A stretch of DNA of 44,121 bases from Lysinibacillus fusiformis. Lineage in GTDB: Bacteria > Bacillota > Bacilli > Bacillales_A > Planococcaceae. Shown here one piece after another: positions 1-6,700 of the stretch. A model generated the notes under the pieces. It was not told the DNA's origin and did not search any database. It worked only from the letters and a program-made list of their open reading frames with translations. Both the position numbers and the translations under genes were made by a program. Location: positions 1-44,121 of the forward strand of contig JASENG010000024.1 of assembly GCA_030027265.1 (NCBI GenBank), given 5' to 3'. Each line of letters opens with the position of its first letter. Position 1 is the first letter of the stretch.

Positions 1-940
1 CGTGAGAAGTGATGTCGCGGACAATTCTAGGCGCTTTCCGAGAATTTTGTCCGCGAGAAACGATGTCGCGGACAATTCCAGGCGCTTTCCGAGAATCTTG
101 TCCGTGAGAGGCGGGATCGCGGACAATTCCCTGGCGCAATGCGAGTATTTTGTCCGCGAGAAACGACGTCGCGGACAACTCCAGACGCTTTCCGAGAATC
201 TTGTCCGTGAGAGGCGGGATCGCGGACAATTCCCTGACGCAATCAGAGTATTTTGTCCGCGAGAAGTGGGATCGCGGACAATTCCCTGGCGCAATCCGAG
301 TATTTTGTCCGCGAGAAACGACGTCGCGGACAACTCCAGACGCTTTCCGAGAATCTTGTCCGCGAGAAACGATGTCGCGGACAATTCCCTGACGCCATCC
401 GAGTATCCTGTCCGCGAGAAGTAATGTCGCGGACAATTCCCTGGCGCCATCCGAGTATTTTGTCCGCGAGAAACGATGTCGCGGACAATTCCAGGCGCTT
501 TCCGAGAATCTTGTCCGCGAGAGGCGGGATCGCGGACAATTCCCTGACGCCATCCGAGTATCCTGTCCGCGAGAAGTAATGTCGCGGACAATTCCCTGGC
601 GCAATCCGAGTATTTTGTCCGCGAAAGGCGGAATCGCGGACAATTCCCTGACGCCATCCGAGTATCCTGTCAGCGAGAAGTGATGTCGCGGACAATTCCA
701 GGCGCTTCCCGAGTATTTTGTCCGCGAGAAACGATGTCGCGGTCAATTCCAGGCGCTTTCCGAGAATCTTGTCCGCGAGAAGTAATCTCCCGGACAACTT
801 CATGCGCTTTCCGAGAATTTTGTCCTCGATAAGCAATCTCGCAAACAACTCCATACACAATCCAAGAATCCTGTCCGTGAGAAGCAATCTCCCGGTCAAC
901 TCCATTTGCTTTCCCACAATCTTGTCCGTTACGGGCTTTC
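1..940. repeat. Tandem array of about 18 units of 51/52 bp with hairpin junctions
   Basis: About 18 consecutive units start at TCGCGGACAA. There are two main versions: a 51-bp type with CCAGGCGCTTTCCGAGAAT and a 52-bp type with CCCTGGCGCAATCCGAGTAT, in mixed order. At each junction TTGTCCGCGA, a 9-nt loop (GAAACGATG, GAGGCGGGA, GAAGTAATG and others) and TCGCGGACAA form a perfect 10-bp stem. The last three units (about 785-940) are degenerate, as expected for an array edge. The array is cut by the left end of the window. Open frames run through it on both strands, but mixing 51- and 52-bp units changes frame repeatedly and no ribosome binding site fits, so it is judged non-coding. Confidence 0.93.
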
Positions 941-990
941 TATAAAAGGGCAATTGCCGTGATTCTAATCCTAATCCATATCTGAATACA

Positions 991-1017
991 AAAAACCCTC
1001 ATTAAATGAGAGTTTTT
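991..1017. terminator. Bidirectional intrinsic terminator
   Basis: AAAAACCCTCATT faces AATGAGAGTTTTT with one mismatch, giving a short-loop hairpin with T-runs on both strands. It lies between the repeat array and the small minus-strand ORF whose stop codon falls inside it. Confidence 0.6.
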
Positions 1018-1169
1018 ATCAGCATCATTAAGTGTATGAATGCATATTTATTCGAACCGTCAGCAGCGAGCTGAATGGTAGTCAAGAAGTGAGTCATGAG
1101 TTTCGCCCAACCGAAAATGGAAATCCACAAAGGCATTGACATCAAAGCAGTAAATGTAAACCCTTTCAT
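1002..1169 (-). CDS. Possible small membrane protein (55 aa)
   Basis: A minus-strand ORF starts MKGFTFTALMSMPLWISIFG and has one or two hydrophobic stretches. The ATG used here has AAAGG seven bases upstream; an in-frame ATG five codons earlier lacks a usable site. The stop sits in a terminator hairpin, which is what a real short gene would show. I do not recognise a family, and codon evidence is too thin to exclude a chance ORF or the end of a decayed larger gene. The sequence on to about 1330 holds no other convincing gene. Confidence 0.3.
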   Translation of the reverse strand: MKGFTFTALMSMPLWISIFGWAKLMTHFLTTIQLAADGSNKYAFIHLMMLIKTLI

Positions 1170-1352
1170 AAAATTGCCTTTCATTGCCTCATACCCTTTT
1201 TATTTACTATATGCAGCTTTTCGTAAAAGGGATACCAAGGGAATATGGACCCCCTCCATAACGGAAGTTTTCCATCATTTTTCAGGAGCGCTATGTCTAT
1301 TTATTTTCAATATTTAAATACGCTGATTTTCTTCACATTTGAGTATAAAAAA

Positions 1353-1381
1353 ACGTAGTCCTATTTTATTTCGGACTACGT
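1353..1381 (-). terminator. Intrinsic terminator of the acetyltransferase gene
   Basis: A perfect 9-bp stem, ACGTAGTCC/GGACTACGT, has an 11-nt loop. On the minus strand it is followed by a run of seven T. It starts nine bases past the stop codon of the upstream minus-strand gene. Confidence 0.85.
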
Positions 1382-1389
1382 TCCTTAAA

Positions 1390-2616
1390 TCAAAAGTAAT
1401 CAATAAAAGTAGGAATGCCCACAGGAAGAATGTCTTCCAAAACCGCGATGGCATCGCCGGGTCCTTTTACTCGCTCGATTTTCTCCAGGTATTTTGGGCG
1501 TTTGTAGCCTAAAAGCATGGTTGTTAAGGTTTGGATCGACATTTTGACGGTAATATCTTCTCGATCGTTTTCTGCGATATCGGTAATTTTTACTTTCCAA
1601 TCCTTTGAACAAATATCGTAGATGCCATTATTCCATTCGACTAGACGGTCAACTACTTCAAAGCGGATGTGGAAGTTCGGTTCGTCAAAGGGATACGTCT
1701 CCAAAAATTTCTGGGCATCCACAATTCTGGCCATAAAGTAAGGGGAAACCTTTTGAATAATCTCGCTATCTTCCAACAAGAAAGCAACCGGTTCATTTCC
1801 CGCTGTTTTCCCGTAAGCATTATACACCATGGATTTATGGGCAGACACGAAATTCCATAGCCCTTTTCTCGCCTCTTCCTGAAGGTAAACGATTTCATCG
1901 ATGTAGAAGTTTTCTTCCATGATGCGGTAATAGATATAGCCCTGCGGTTCATTGTCTTCATTGTAATAAACGGCTGCCTGAAGCTGCACATCCGTGTCGA
2001 CAAATTTTTCTTCCCAGAAATCCTCATGAAATTTTTCGTTCCAGGCAATGGTATTTCGGATCATGGCGCCATGGGTTCGAGAAGCATATTGTTCATAAAT
2101 GCTCACCACATCCTGTGCCCTTGTATCCACCCGGCGAATTTGGCCAGGCAATTCCATATAGTTCGGGAACTGCGTATCCTTTACCGTGAATTCCACAATA
2201 TCGGACATAATTTCCCAGCCTTTTTTCCGATAATAGGGGATGGAAAACGGAAACAGATAAGAAATATAGCGCTTTTCGCTGCGCATAACCGTTAACGTTT
2301 CTTTGATCAATTTGTCCATCAAGCCTTGCTTGGAGTATTCCGGGTAAGTGCCGATTGCCGTTATGCCCCCCATCTCATAGGGGACGCCGTAGATATTCAC
2401 TTGAAAGGGAAGACTGAGGATTTGGGAAACAAGGTGGTCGCCATCAAACCAGCCGAGTGCGTGCCCCACATTGAATTGCCGGCTTTTCTCACTCACAAAA
2501 CGTCGATCCTTCTTGATGGACATGGACATCTGAAACACATAATTCAACAAATCAATGGACTTTGCCATCTCATCCATCCGTATCTCACGCATCACGAGAC
2601 CTTTTCGTGGATTCAT
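1390..2616 (-). CDS. Eis-family GNAT N-acetyltransferase
   Basis: The 408-residue product matches the Enhanced intracellular survival (Eis) family, cytoplasmic acetyl-CoA-dependent enzymes that acetylate amines. An N-terminal GNAT fold contains GGITAIGTYPEYSKQGLMDK (about 85-105), the acetyl-CoA-binding region, then SYLFPFSIPYYRKKGWE. A second GNAT-like half and a C-terminal SCP2-like segment (about 300-400) follow, and the length is typical of the family. The open frame begins at a GTG three codons upstream, but AAAAGGTGA sits correctly for the ATG chosen here. It is a single-gene transcript ending in a strong terminator. The natural substrate cannot be read from the sequence. Confidence 0.85.
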   Translation of the reverse strand: MNPRKGLVMREIRMDEMAKSIDLLNYVFQMSMSIKKDRRFVSEKSRQFNVGHALGWFDGDHLVSQILSLPFQVNIYGVPYEMGGITAIGTYPEYSKQGLMDKLIKETLTVMRSEKRYISYLFPFSIPYYRKKGWEIMSDIVEFTVKDTQFPNYMELPGQIRRVDTRAQDVVSIYEQYASRTHGAMIRNTIAWNEKFHEDFWEEKFVDTDVQLQAAVYYNEDNEPQGYIYYRIMEENFYIDEIVYLQEEARKGLWNFVSAHKSMVYNAYGKTAGNEPVAFLLEDSEIIQKVSPYFMARIVDAQKFLETYPFDEPNFHIRFEVVDRLVEWNNGIYDICSKDWKVKITDIAENDREDITVKMSIQTLTTMLLGYKRPKYLEKIERVKGPGDAIAVLEDILPVGIPTFIDYF

Positions 2617-2754
2617 AGTTATCACCTTTTTGTTTTGATATACTCATTTTTCTCAACTTACCCAATTTTATGCAATTATTGACGCGAAAATGTTTGGGGG
2701 CGGCGAATGCGGCAGATAACTAAAGTCCAGGTCAGCTAGAAGCCAAATAAAAAA

Positions 2755-2782
2755 GGATTGCACATTTGAAATGTGCCAATCC
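2755..2782 (-). terminator. Intrinsic terminator of the 51-aa ORF
   Basis: GGATTGCACATTT pairs with AATGTGCCAATCC around a two-base centre with one mismatch. It is followed on the minus strand by a T-run and begins immediately after the small gene's stop. The 2617-2750 stretch between this hairpin and the acetyltransferase start shows nothing else. Confidence 0.8.
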
Positions 2783-2938
2783 CTATGCTTCCGATTTATC
2801 GAGCAGCGTTTTAAGTTGAATAGCAAGCTCATTCACAAACTCTTGAACAGTAATCTTACTATCCTCATTCCCGCGTTGAATGGCGAATTCTAAAATTTGT
2901 TTGAACTCATCCTGAATTTCGAGTCTCTCCAAGTCCAT
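2783..2938 (-). CDS. Small acidic/helical protein of unknown function (51 aa)
   Basis: This short minus-strand ORF encodes a product beginning MDLERLEIQDEFKQILEFAI and ending LKTLLDKSEA. It is charged, leucine-rich and probably all-helical, with no membrane segment. A perfect AGGAGG lies three bases before the ATG; an in-frame TTG two codons later would have better spacing. A terminator follows the stop at once. Ribosome binding site, compact ORF and terminator together make it a convincing monocistronic gene. Size and helicity recall small Bacillales regulatory proteins, but I see no family motif and assign no function. Confidence 0.75.
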   Translation of the reverse strand: MDLERLEIQDEFKQILEFAIQRGNEDSKITVQEFVNELAIQLKTLLDKSEA

Positions 2939-3208
2939 AGTCCTCCTAAAAATCCATTTCAAATTACAAACATACTGTCCTCCCTACTATTATATTATAA
3001 TTTCGCAAAACTTCTATCAATAATGACAAATTTTAGGGGAATTTCACGGAAAAGTAATAAATGACATTTCTCTGTTAACAAATTAATAGAACGTTAAATT
3101 GTTGACTGGACTTCTACAAATGAGAGAGGCTGGGATATGTCAACCTTAGGAGGGTGGAAAGACTTCGCTTCGAGGAAAATGACTTTTGCAATGCTGATTG
3201 TTATTCAG

Positions 3209-3260
3209 AAACCGGATTGTCCCTTATTTACGAAGGAACAACCCGGTTCTTTAAAATTTT
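3209..3260 (+). terminator. Plus-strand terminator-like hairpin with no assigned gene
   Basis: AACCGGATTGTCCCTT pairs with AAGGAACAACCCGGTT at 14 of 16 positions around an 8-nt loop and is followed by TCTTTAAAATTTTT. No convincing plus-strand gene precedes it. An open frame from a GTG at 3154 abuts AGGAGG too closely and reads through the hairpin. The region 2945-3200 is AT-rich intergenic DNA that may carry a short untranslated RNA. On the opposite strand the hairpin lacks a T-run. Confidence 0.5.
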
Positions 3261-3330
3261 TACATTACCACCATGGTCTTTAGTGTCTTCGAAATATGTA
3301 ATGGATGATTATAAGGGAGTTATGCTGTAC

Positions 3331-3822
3331 TTAGCTTGATTGGCCAAAAGATTTACTGTGAACGTAGCTGTAGGCAAGTGCATGAAGTATACGTATCGCT
3401 TTCTTTCTTCGTTTTTCAACTAAATTAGCGGCAAGAGAGCTGTACAATTTCACCTGATTTCTTAGAGTAATGACCGATCCGTTATCTGGCGTGCTTTCAA
3501 TCACTACATTCATGACATCAAAAATCCAGATTGTATCCAGGTTATCCTTGCACGGTACTTGAAAGGCAGCAATGGCATACAGTTCAGAGATGAGAATCGA
3601 AGGGTTCTTGACATCATTGAATTGTTTACGCGAGGAGTGTTTTCGCCCTTCTAAACTTGAACCGTTTAGTAAACAGTAAAGTTCGATATTATCGGTCACA
3701 CTGTAAATCGAGTTGTGCTGCTCTTGAGAAGTATGGATCACTGATGCATACGTTGGATGAAAGTGAGGGGCCATAGCCAAAATACCGTGTTTCTTTAAAA
3801 TATTTTCTTCAAATTTTGTCAT
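3331..3822 (-). CDS. comK: ComK-family competence transcription factor
   Basis: The 163-residue product has the ComK pattern. A beta-rich N-terminal half is followed by GSSLEGRKHSSRKQ (ComK proteins carry G-S-S-x-x-G-R-K here), then PSILISELYAIAAFQVP and CKDNLDTIWIFDV, matching the family's P-I-(M/L) ... F-P-T ... C-x-W-I block. The C-terminus is basic (VEKRRKKAIRILH). ComK binds paired AT-boxes (A4-N5-T4) and switches on DNA-uptake genes. The start is the ATG preceded by AAAGGAGAG; the frame is open 22 codons further but without a site. It diverges from the orphan sigma-factor gene across about 370 bp holding AT-box-like and palindromic sequences, so autoregulation is plausible. It is shorter than B. 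subtilis ComK (192 aa). Confidence 0.75.
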   Translation of the reverse strand: MTKFEENILKKHGILAMAPHFHPTYASVIHTSQEQHNSIYSVTDNIELYCLLNGSSLEGRKHSSRKQFNDVKNPSILISELYAIAAFQVPCKDNLDTIWIFDVMNVVIESTPDNGSVITLRNQVKLYSSLAANLVEKRRKKAIRILHALAYSYVHSKSFGQSS

Positions 3823-3995
3823 TAAGTTCTCTCCTTTTAATGGGTATTTTTTCCTTCTCAAGTCTAAAAGTACCAACTGCGACAACAAGGCAATGATTCC
3901 TTTCCCACATTACTCCCTTCCCTGATTTTTTTGAAACTACTACGAAACTCCTAAACTCAGTTTCAAGAATATTCTAAAATATTCAAAAGTATTTT

Positions 3996-4043
3996 AAAAG
4001 AACTTTTTAGAAAAAATTATGTAAATTTGGTGAATTTTTACAT
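3996..4043. promoter_or_regulatory. AT-box and inverted repeat in the comK/sigma divergent region
   Basis: AAAAGAACTTTTT (3996-4008) is an exact A4-N5-T4 box, the element ComK binds. A second box expected about 21 bp away is only half matched (AAAATATTCAAAA), so this is a candidate rather than a standard K-box pair. Next to it ATGTAAA (4019-4025) and TTTACAT (4037-4043) form a perfect inverted repeat with an 11-nt spacer. Both lie between divergent regulator genes; the rest of 3823-4188 shows no gene. Confidence 0.4.
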
Positions 4044-4188
4044 ATTTCTTTATAAATTCTTACAAAGTATCCGTTCAATTCCTCCAGAGTATGAGCCAAA
4101 TCCTCGATTCGATTCCACTCAAGGATTCCCTTACGATGTACTTACCCGGGAATAATGGATCTGTGCACAGGTCGCAAGGTTGAAGGCA

Positions 4189-4701
4189 ATGGAAAATTTC
4201 GAACACATTCTCGAACAATATGAACCGATGATTACGAGCATCCTAAAAAAAACCCATATTTATAAAAACCATGATTACTTTCGGCAAGCGGCCCGTATTG
4301 CCCTTTGGAAAGCTTGGCATAACTTTGATTCGGCACGAGGCGACTTTGCTCCCTACGCCTATCGCATGATGCTCACAACGATTTATACGGCCTTGCGAAA
4401 GGATAACCAGTATCATGAAAGCCAAATCCCCTACGAAAAAGGAACGCTCTCATCGCTCGTTCAAAGCAGTGATCAAAGAAGCATGCCTGATGACACTTCG
4501 ATCCTACTTGATAGATTAGCAGATTATCTCACGGCCGATGAATTCGAATTACTCAAGGATCTCTATTATCACCAATACAAATATGATGAGCTCACGGATA
4601 AATACCATGCATCCGTTGCCGCGCTTAAAAAACGGCGTGACCGCATATTGAAAAAGCTTCGACTGAAATTTCGAGAAAGCTATCAACGAAAAAGCCTATA
4701 G
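4189..4701 (+). CDS. Orphan sigma-70-family sigma factor, SigH/ComX-like
   Basis: This is a short sigma factor of 170 residues. Region 2 is seen in DYFRQAARIALWKAWHNFD followed by FAPYAYRMMLTTIYTALRKD, which recognises the -10 element and binds core polymerase. Region 4 is near the C-terminus, with LTADEFELLKDLYYHQYKYD and then VAALKKRRDRILKKLR as the recognition helix. No anti-sigma gene follows, unlike typical ECF pairs. Size and organisation match the orphan sigma factors linked to competence in Gram-positives (staphylococcal SigH, streptococcal ComX). It lies divergent from the ComK homologue and 49 bp before a winged-helix gene that is probably co-transcribed. The ATG is preferred over a TTG three codons upstream because AAGG lies nine bases before it. 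Confidence 0.8.
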   Translation: MENFEHILEQYEPMITSILKKTHIYKNHDYFRQAARIALWKAWHNFDSARGDFAPYAYRMMLTTIYTALRKDNQYHESQIPYEKGTLSSLVQSSDQRSMPDDTSILLDRLADYLTADEFELLKDLYYHQYKYDELTDKYHASVAALKKRRDRILKKLRLKFRESYQRKSL

Positions 4702-4750
4702 CCATGGAGGCAAAGCGCTCCCCCACTTAGCAACTGAAAGGAGAAGTTCC

Positions 4751-5098
4751 ATGAAACCATTGATCAATGAATCACCACTCTTACTGCTGCCAACCCTGGC
4801 GGCAAAAGTAGGGGTAAATGAAGCCGTTATCCTGCAGCAAATTCACTACTGGAACCAAATCTCGAAGAATGTTCGGGAAGGACATACATGGGTGTACAAA
4901 ACCGTTGAGGAATGGCACACCGAATTTCCGTTTTGGTCAAAAAGCACCATCGAGCGGGCATTAAAAAAATTAGAGGACGAGCAGCTGATTGTCATTGGCG
5001 TATACAATCGCATGAAATACGACCGCACGAAATGGTATCGCATTAACCACGAAGCCATTCAGCAGCTTTTTCAAGCCCAAGCAAGTCAGGTTGTCTAA
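4751..5098 (+). CDS. Winged-helix DNA-binding protein, replication-initiator-like (paralogue 1)
   Basis: The 115-residue protein begins MKPLINESPLLLLPTLAAK and contains WVYKTVEEWHTEFPFWSKST, IERALKKLEDEQLIVIG and YDRTKWYRINHEAI. The hydrophobic helix, then the F-P-F-W-S-x-x-T-I-E-R-x-L-x-x-L-E recognition region, then the wing match the N-terminal helix-turn-helix of phage and plasmid replication-initiation/DnaD-like proteins. No DnaD C-terminal or ATPase domain is present, so it is a stand-alone DNA-binding module. The ribosome binding site is GAAAGGAGA. Strong similarity to the protein encoded about 200 bp downstream shows a duplication. Confidence 0.7.
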   Translation: MKPLINESPLLLLPTLAAKVGVNEAVILQQIHYWNQISKNVREGHTWVYKTVEEWHTEFPFWSKSTIERALKKLEDEQLIVIGVYNRMKYDRTKWYRINHEAIQQLFQAQASQVV

Positions 5099-5125
5099 AA
5101 GGACACCCGTTTTCATGTCTAGGGT

Positions 5126-5305
5126 ATGCGCCGATCTGTACCTTTTCATTTCAGCATTTTGAAGAAATCAACTCAGCAATATGAAGGAACCTATACCAGA
5201 GATTACCCACAAGATTACTTAGAAGACTTAAAAATAAAACATATTGTCGTGTGTCCTAACGATAGGGTCAAAAAAACAAAAAGAAGGAGCGATGCAGATG
5301 CTTAA
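5126..5305 (+). CDS. Possible small basic protein overlapping the next gene (59 aa)
   Basis: The product runs MRRSVPFHFSILKK ... YEGTYTRDYPQDYLEDL ... VKKTKRRSDADA. Its stop overlaps the start of the downstream winged-helix gene as ATGCTTAA, an arrangement typical of translational coupling. Composition in the middle part is protein-like. Against it, only weak TAGGG lies before the ATG and no family is recognised. It could be a coupled leader ORF, the end of a decayed third paralogue, or chance. Confidence 0.3.
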   Translation: MRRSVPFHFSILKKSTQQYEGTYTRDYPQDYLEDLKIKHIVVCPNDRVKKTKRRSDADA

Positions 5306-5648
5306 GAAGAATTTCCCAATAGTGAACGAAGAACAGCTAATCCTTTACCCAGCTTTAGCAGCAGCTTTTGGAATCAAGGAAGCACTGGTTCTCGAAAAAC
5401 TAGACAGCTTGCTGCTAACATCATCCATCTCAAAGGATGGCCACAAATGGGTTAAACACAGCTATGACAATTGGCAAACACACTTCCCGTTCTGGTCAAC
5501 AAAAACCATCGAACGCACAATAAGAAGCTTGGAGAAAAAAGGCTGCATTGTTTCGACCATAACATACAACGAGTTTTTAACCGACAAAACGAAATCGTAT
5601 CGCATTGAGTCCGAGCAATTGGAAACATTGTTCTTTAATGAACGATAA
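5298..5648 (+). CDS. Winged-helix DNA-binding protein, replication-initiator-like (paralogue 2)
   Basis: The 116-residue protein starts MLKKNFPIVNEEQLILYPAL. It shares with paralogue 1 the L-x-L-x-P-(T/A)-L-A opening, W-x-x-x-F-P-F-W-S, T-I-E-R-x-(I/L)-x-x-L-E and the T-K-(W/S)-Y-R-I strand (DKTKSYRIESEQL). The second of two close ATGs is chosen because AAGGAG lies eight bases upstream; the first leaves two bases. The two copies have clearly diverged, so the duplication is not recent. A terminator-like hairpin follows. It is probably a DNA-binding regulator or a remnant replication module; the target is unknown. Confidence 0.68.
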   Translation: MLKKNFPIVNEEQLILYPALAAAFGIKEALVLEKLDSLLLTSSISKDGHKWVKHSYDNWQTHFPFWSTKTIERTIRSLEKKGCIVSTITYNEFLTDKTKSYRIESEQLETLFFNER

Positions 5649-5660
5649 GCAAAATCCGGA

Positions 5661-5699
5661 GGGGGAGTTTATGCTTGCAACAGCTCCCCTTATCTTTTA
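5661..5699 (+). terminator. Terminator-like hairpin after the winged-helix genes
   Basis: GGGGAG and CTCCCC form a GC-rich stem around a 16-nt loop and are followed by TTATCTTTT. It closes the sigma/winged-helix unit. Confidence 0.55.
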
Positions 5700-5878
5700 C
5701 GAATACCAAACACTACTAAATTCACAAAAAATTCAAACAAATGTCACCAACTAATCATTTTTAGGTAATTTCTTAACGGTAAATCGATGTACAATTGAAT
5801 TGGAAGAATATTCAAAATTAATACAACTTCTAAGTACAGCGATACATATTTTGAAAAAGAATCCAAGGAGGAATGGAA

Positions 5879-6592
5879 ATGGAGCAATTAGAAGAGTTCA
5901 ATAGCAACAGATTGGCATTATCGACACACTTGGAGAATTTGATCAATGAAAACAGTGATCTTCATGTGGAATGGGTCATGAATGAATCGACCATCGATGG
6001 CAGAGTAGAGGATTTTTCCTATTTCTCGATTAAAGCCCATCCAAAAGAAAAGGGCTGGATTCAAAGATTTTTAGCTGAATTTAATCCCATCTATGAAAAA
6101 CTATCCTTGTACATCGATTACTACCAATTGCGAAATGAGGCATTGCACCAAGATTCTTATAATGCAGCGGAACTGCAAGGATTATATAAGGATTTCGCCA
6201 AATCCGGAGAGGAACTCCTTCAGAATAAGCGAGAGCGTACCGAAATCATCCAATCCCTTGACCCCCTGGAATTGGACAGAAAAGGAATCTCGAAAGACCA
6301 GCTTCTCTATCTTGCAAAAAACACCCCATCCACATGGGAAGTGTTTGATGTACTAAAAGAAAAGATGCATAACAATCCATACCTCTTCCCGATCACTTCA
6401 TCAGAGACAGCCAAAGAAATCGCCGAATACTTCAACAAAATCGAAGGAACACTCGACAAAATCTTTTTGCCAATCAAAACCGAACAAGATGAGCTGATTG
6501 TATTGAGCTTAACAGACATGGTAATTGATTTTTATGCGGATTTAAAAGGCCTGCTAGACGCGTTGAAGGGAAAACGAGTGAAGGTGCGGTAA
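5879..6592 (+). CDS. Unrecognised helical protein (237 aa), neighbour of the DAC-like gene
   Basis: I do not recognise a family. The product starts MEQLEEFNSNRLALSTHLEN and is charged and mostly helical, with several amphipathic stretches (ELQGLYKDFAKSGEELLQNK, EIAEYFNKIEGTLDKIF, MVIDFYADLKGLLDALKGK). It has no signal peptide, membrane segment, cysteine cluster or nucleotide-binding motif, so a cytoplasmic scaffold or partner protein is the safest description. Of two ATGs two codons apart, the second has AAGGAGG seven bases upstream; the first would have one or two. The nearest gene in the same orientation, about 110 bp downstream, encodes the DAC-like protein, but a terminator separates them. 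The preceding 180 bp is AT-rich without a gene. Confidence 0.8.
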   Translation: MEQLEEFNSNRLALSTHLENLINENSDLHVEWVMNESTIDGRVEDFSYFSIKAHPKEKGWIQRFLAEFNPIYEKLSLYIDYYQLRNEALHQDSYNAAELQGLYKDFAKSGEELLQNKRERTEIIQSLDPLELDRKGISKDQLLYLAKNTPSTWEVFDVLKEKMHNNPYLFPITSSETAKEIAEYFNKIEGTLDKIFLPIKTEQDELIVLSLTDMVIDFYADLKGLLDALKGKRVKVR

Positions 6593-6603
6593 AAGTGAAT
6601 AGG

Positions 6604-6636
6604 GACATCCTGCTATTGAGGATGTCTATTTTATTT
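6604..6636 (+). terminator. Intrinsic terminator between the helical-protein and DAC-like genes
   Basis: GACATCC, a 9-nt loop and GGATGTC are followed by TATTTTATTTT. It lies just after the upstream gene's stop and would limit read-through. Confidence 0.75.
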
Positions 6637-6642
6637 TATAAT
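6616..6642 (+). promoter_or_regulatory. Candidate sigma-A promoter of the DAC-like gene
   Basis: TTGAGG (6616-6621) and an exact TATAAT (6637-6642) are separated by 15 bp, slightly short. A start near 6650 would exclude the TTG at 6647 as a translation start and supports the one at 6701. The promoter overlaps the terminator. Confidence 0.4.
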
Positions 6643-6700
6643 AGAATTGAAGGATTCCTGGTATTATATTCATAAGCCATCAATAAGGGAGATTGATTTA

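Noticed and set aside
1..940. CRISPR array
   Set aside because: Units are contiguous without unique spacers, and the variable part between repeated arms is a 9-nt loop; no cas genes are nearby.
2..953. Several open frames of 60-236 codons on both strands in the 51/52-bp array
   Set aside because: They are repeat translations. Units of 51 and 52 bp alternate, so the frame slips between units, and no ribosome binding site or conserved start exists.
3120..3180. T-box-like AGGAGGGTGG element
   Set aside because: Only a partial match to the antiterminator core; no specifier stem and no tRNA-synthetase or amino-acid gene downstream.
3154..3339. GTG-initiated 61-residue frame after AGGAGG
   Set aside because: The Shine-Dalgarno touches the start codon, and the frame runs through a terminator hairpin with no protein-like pattern.
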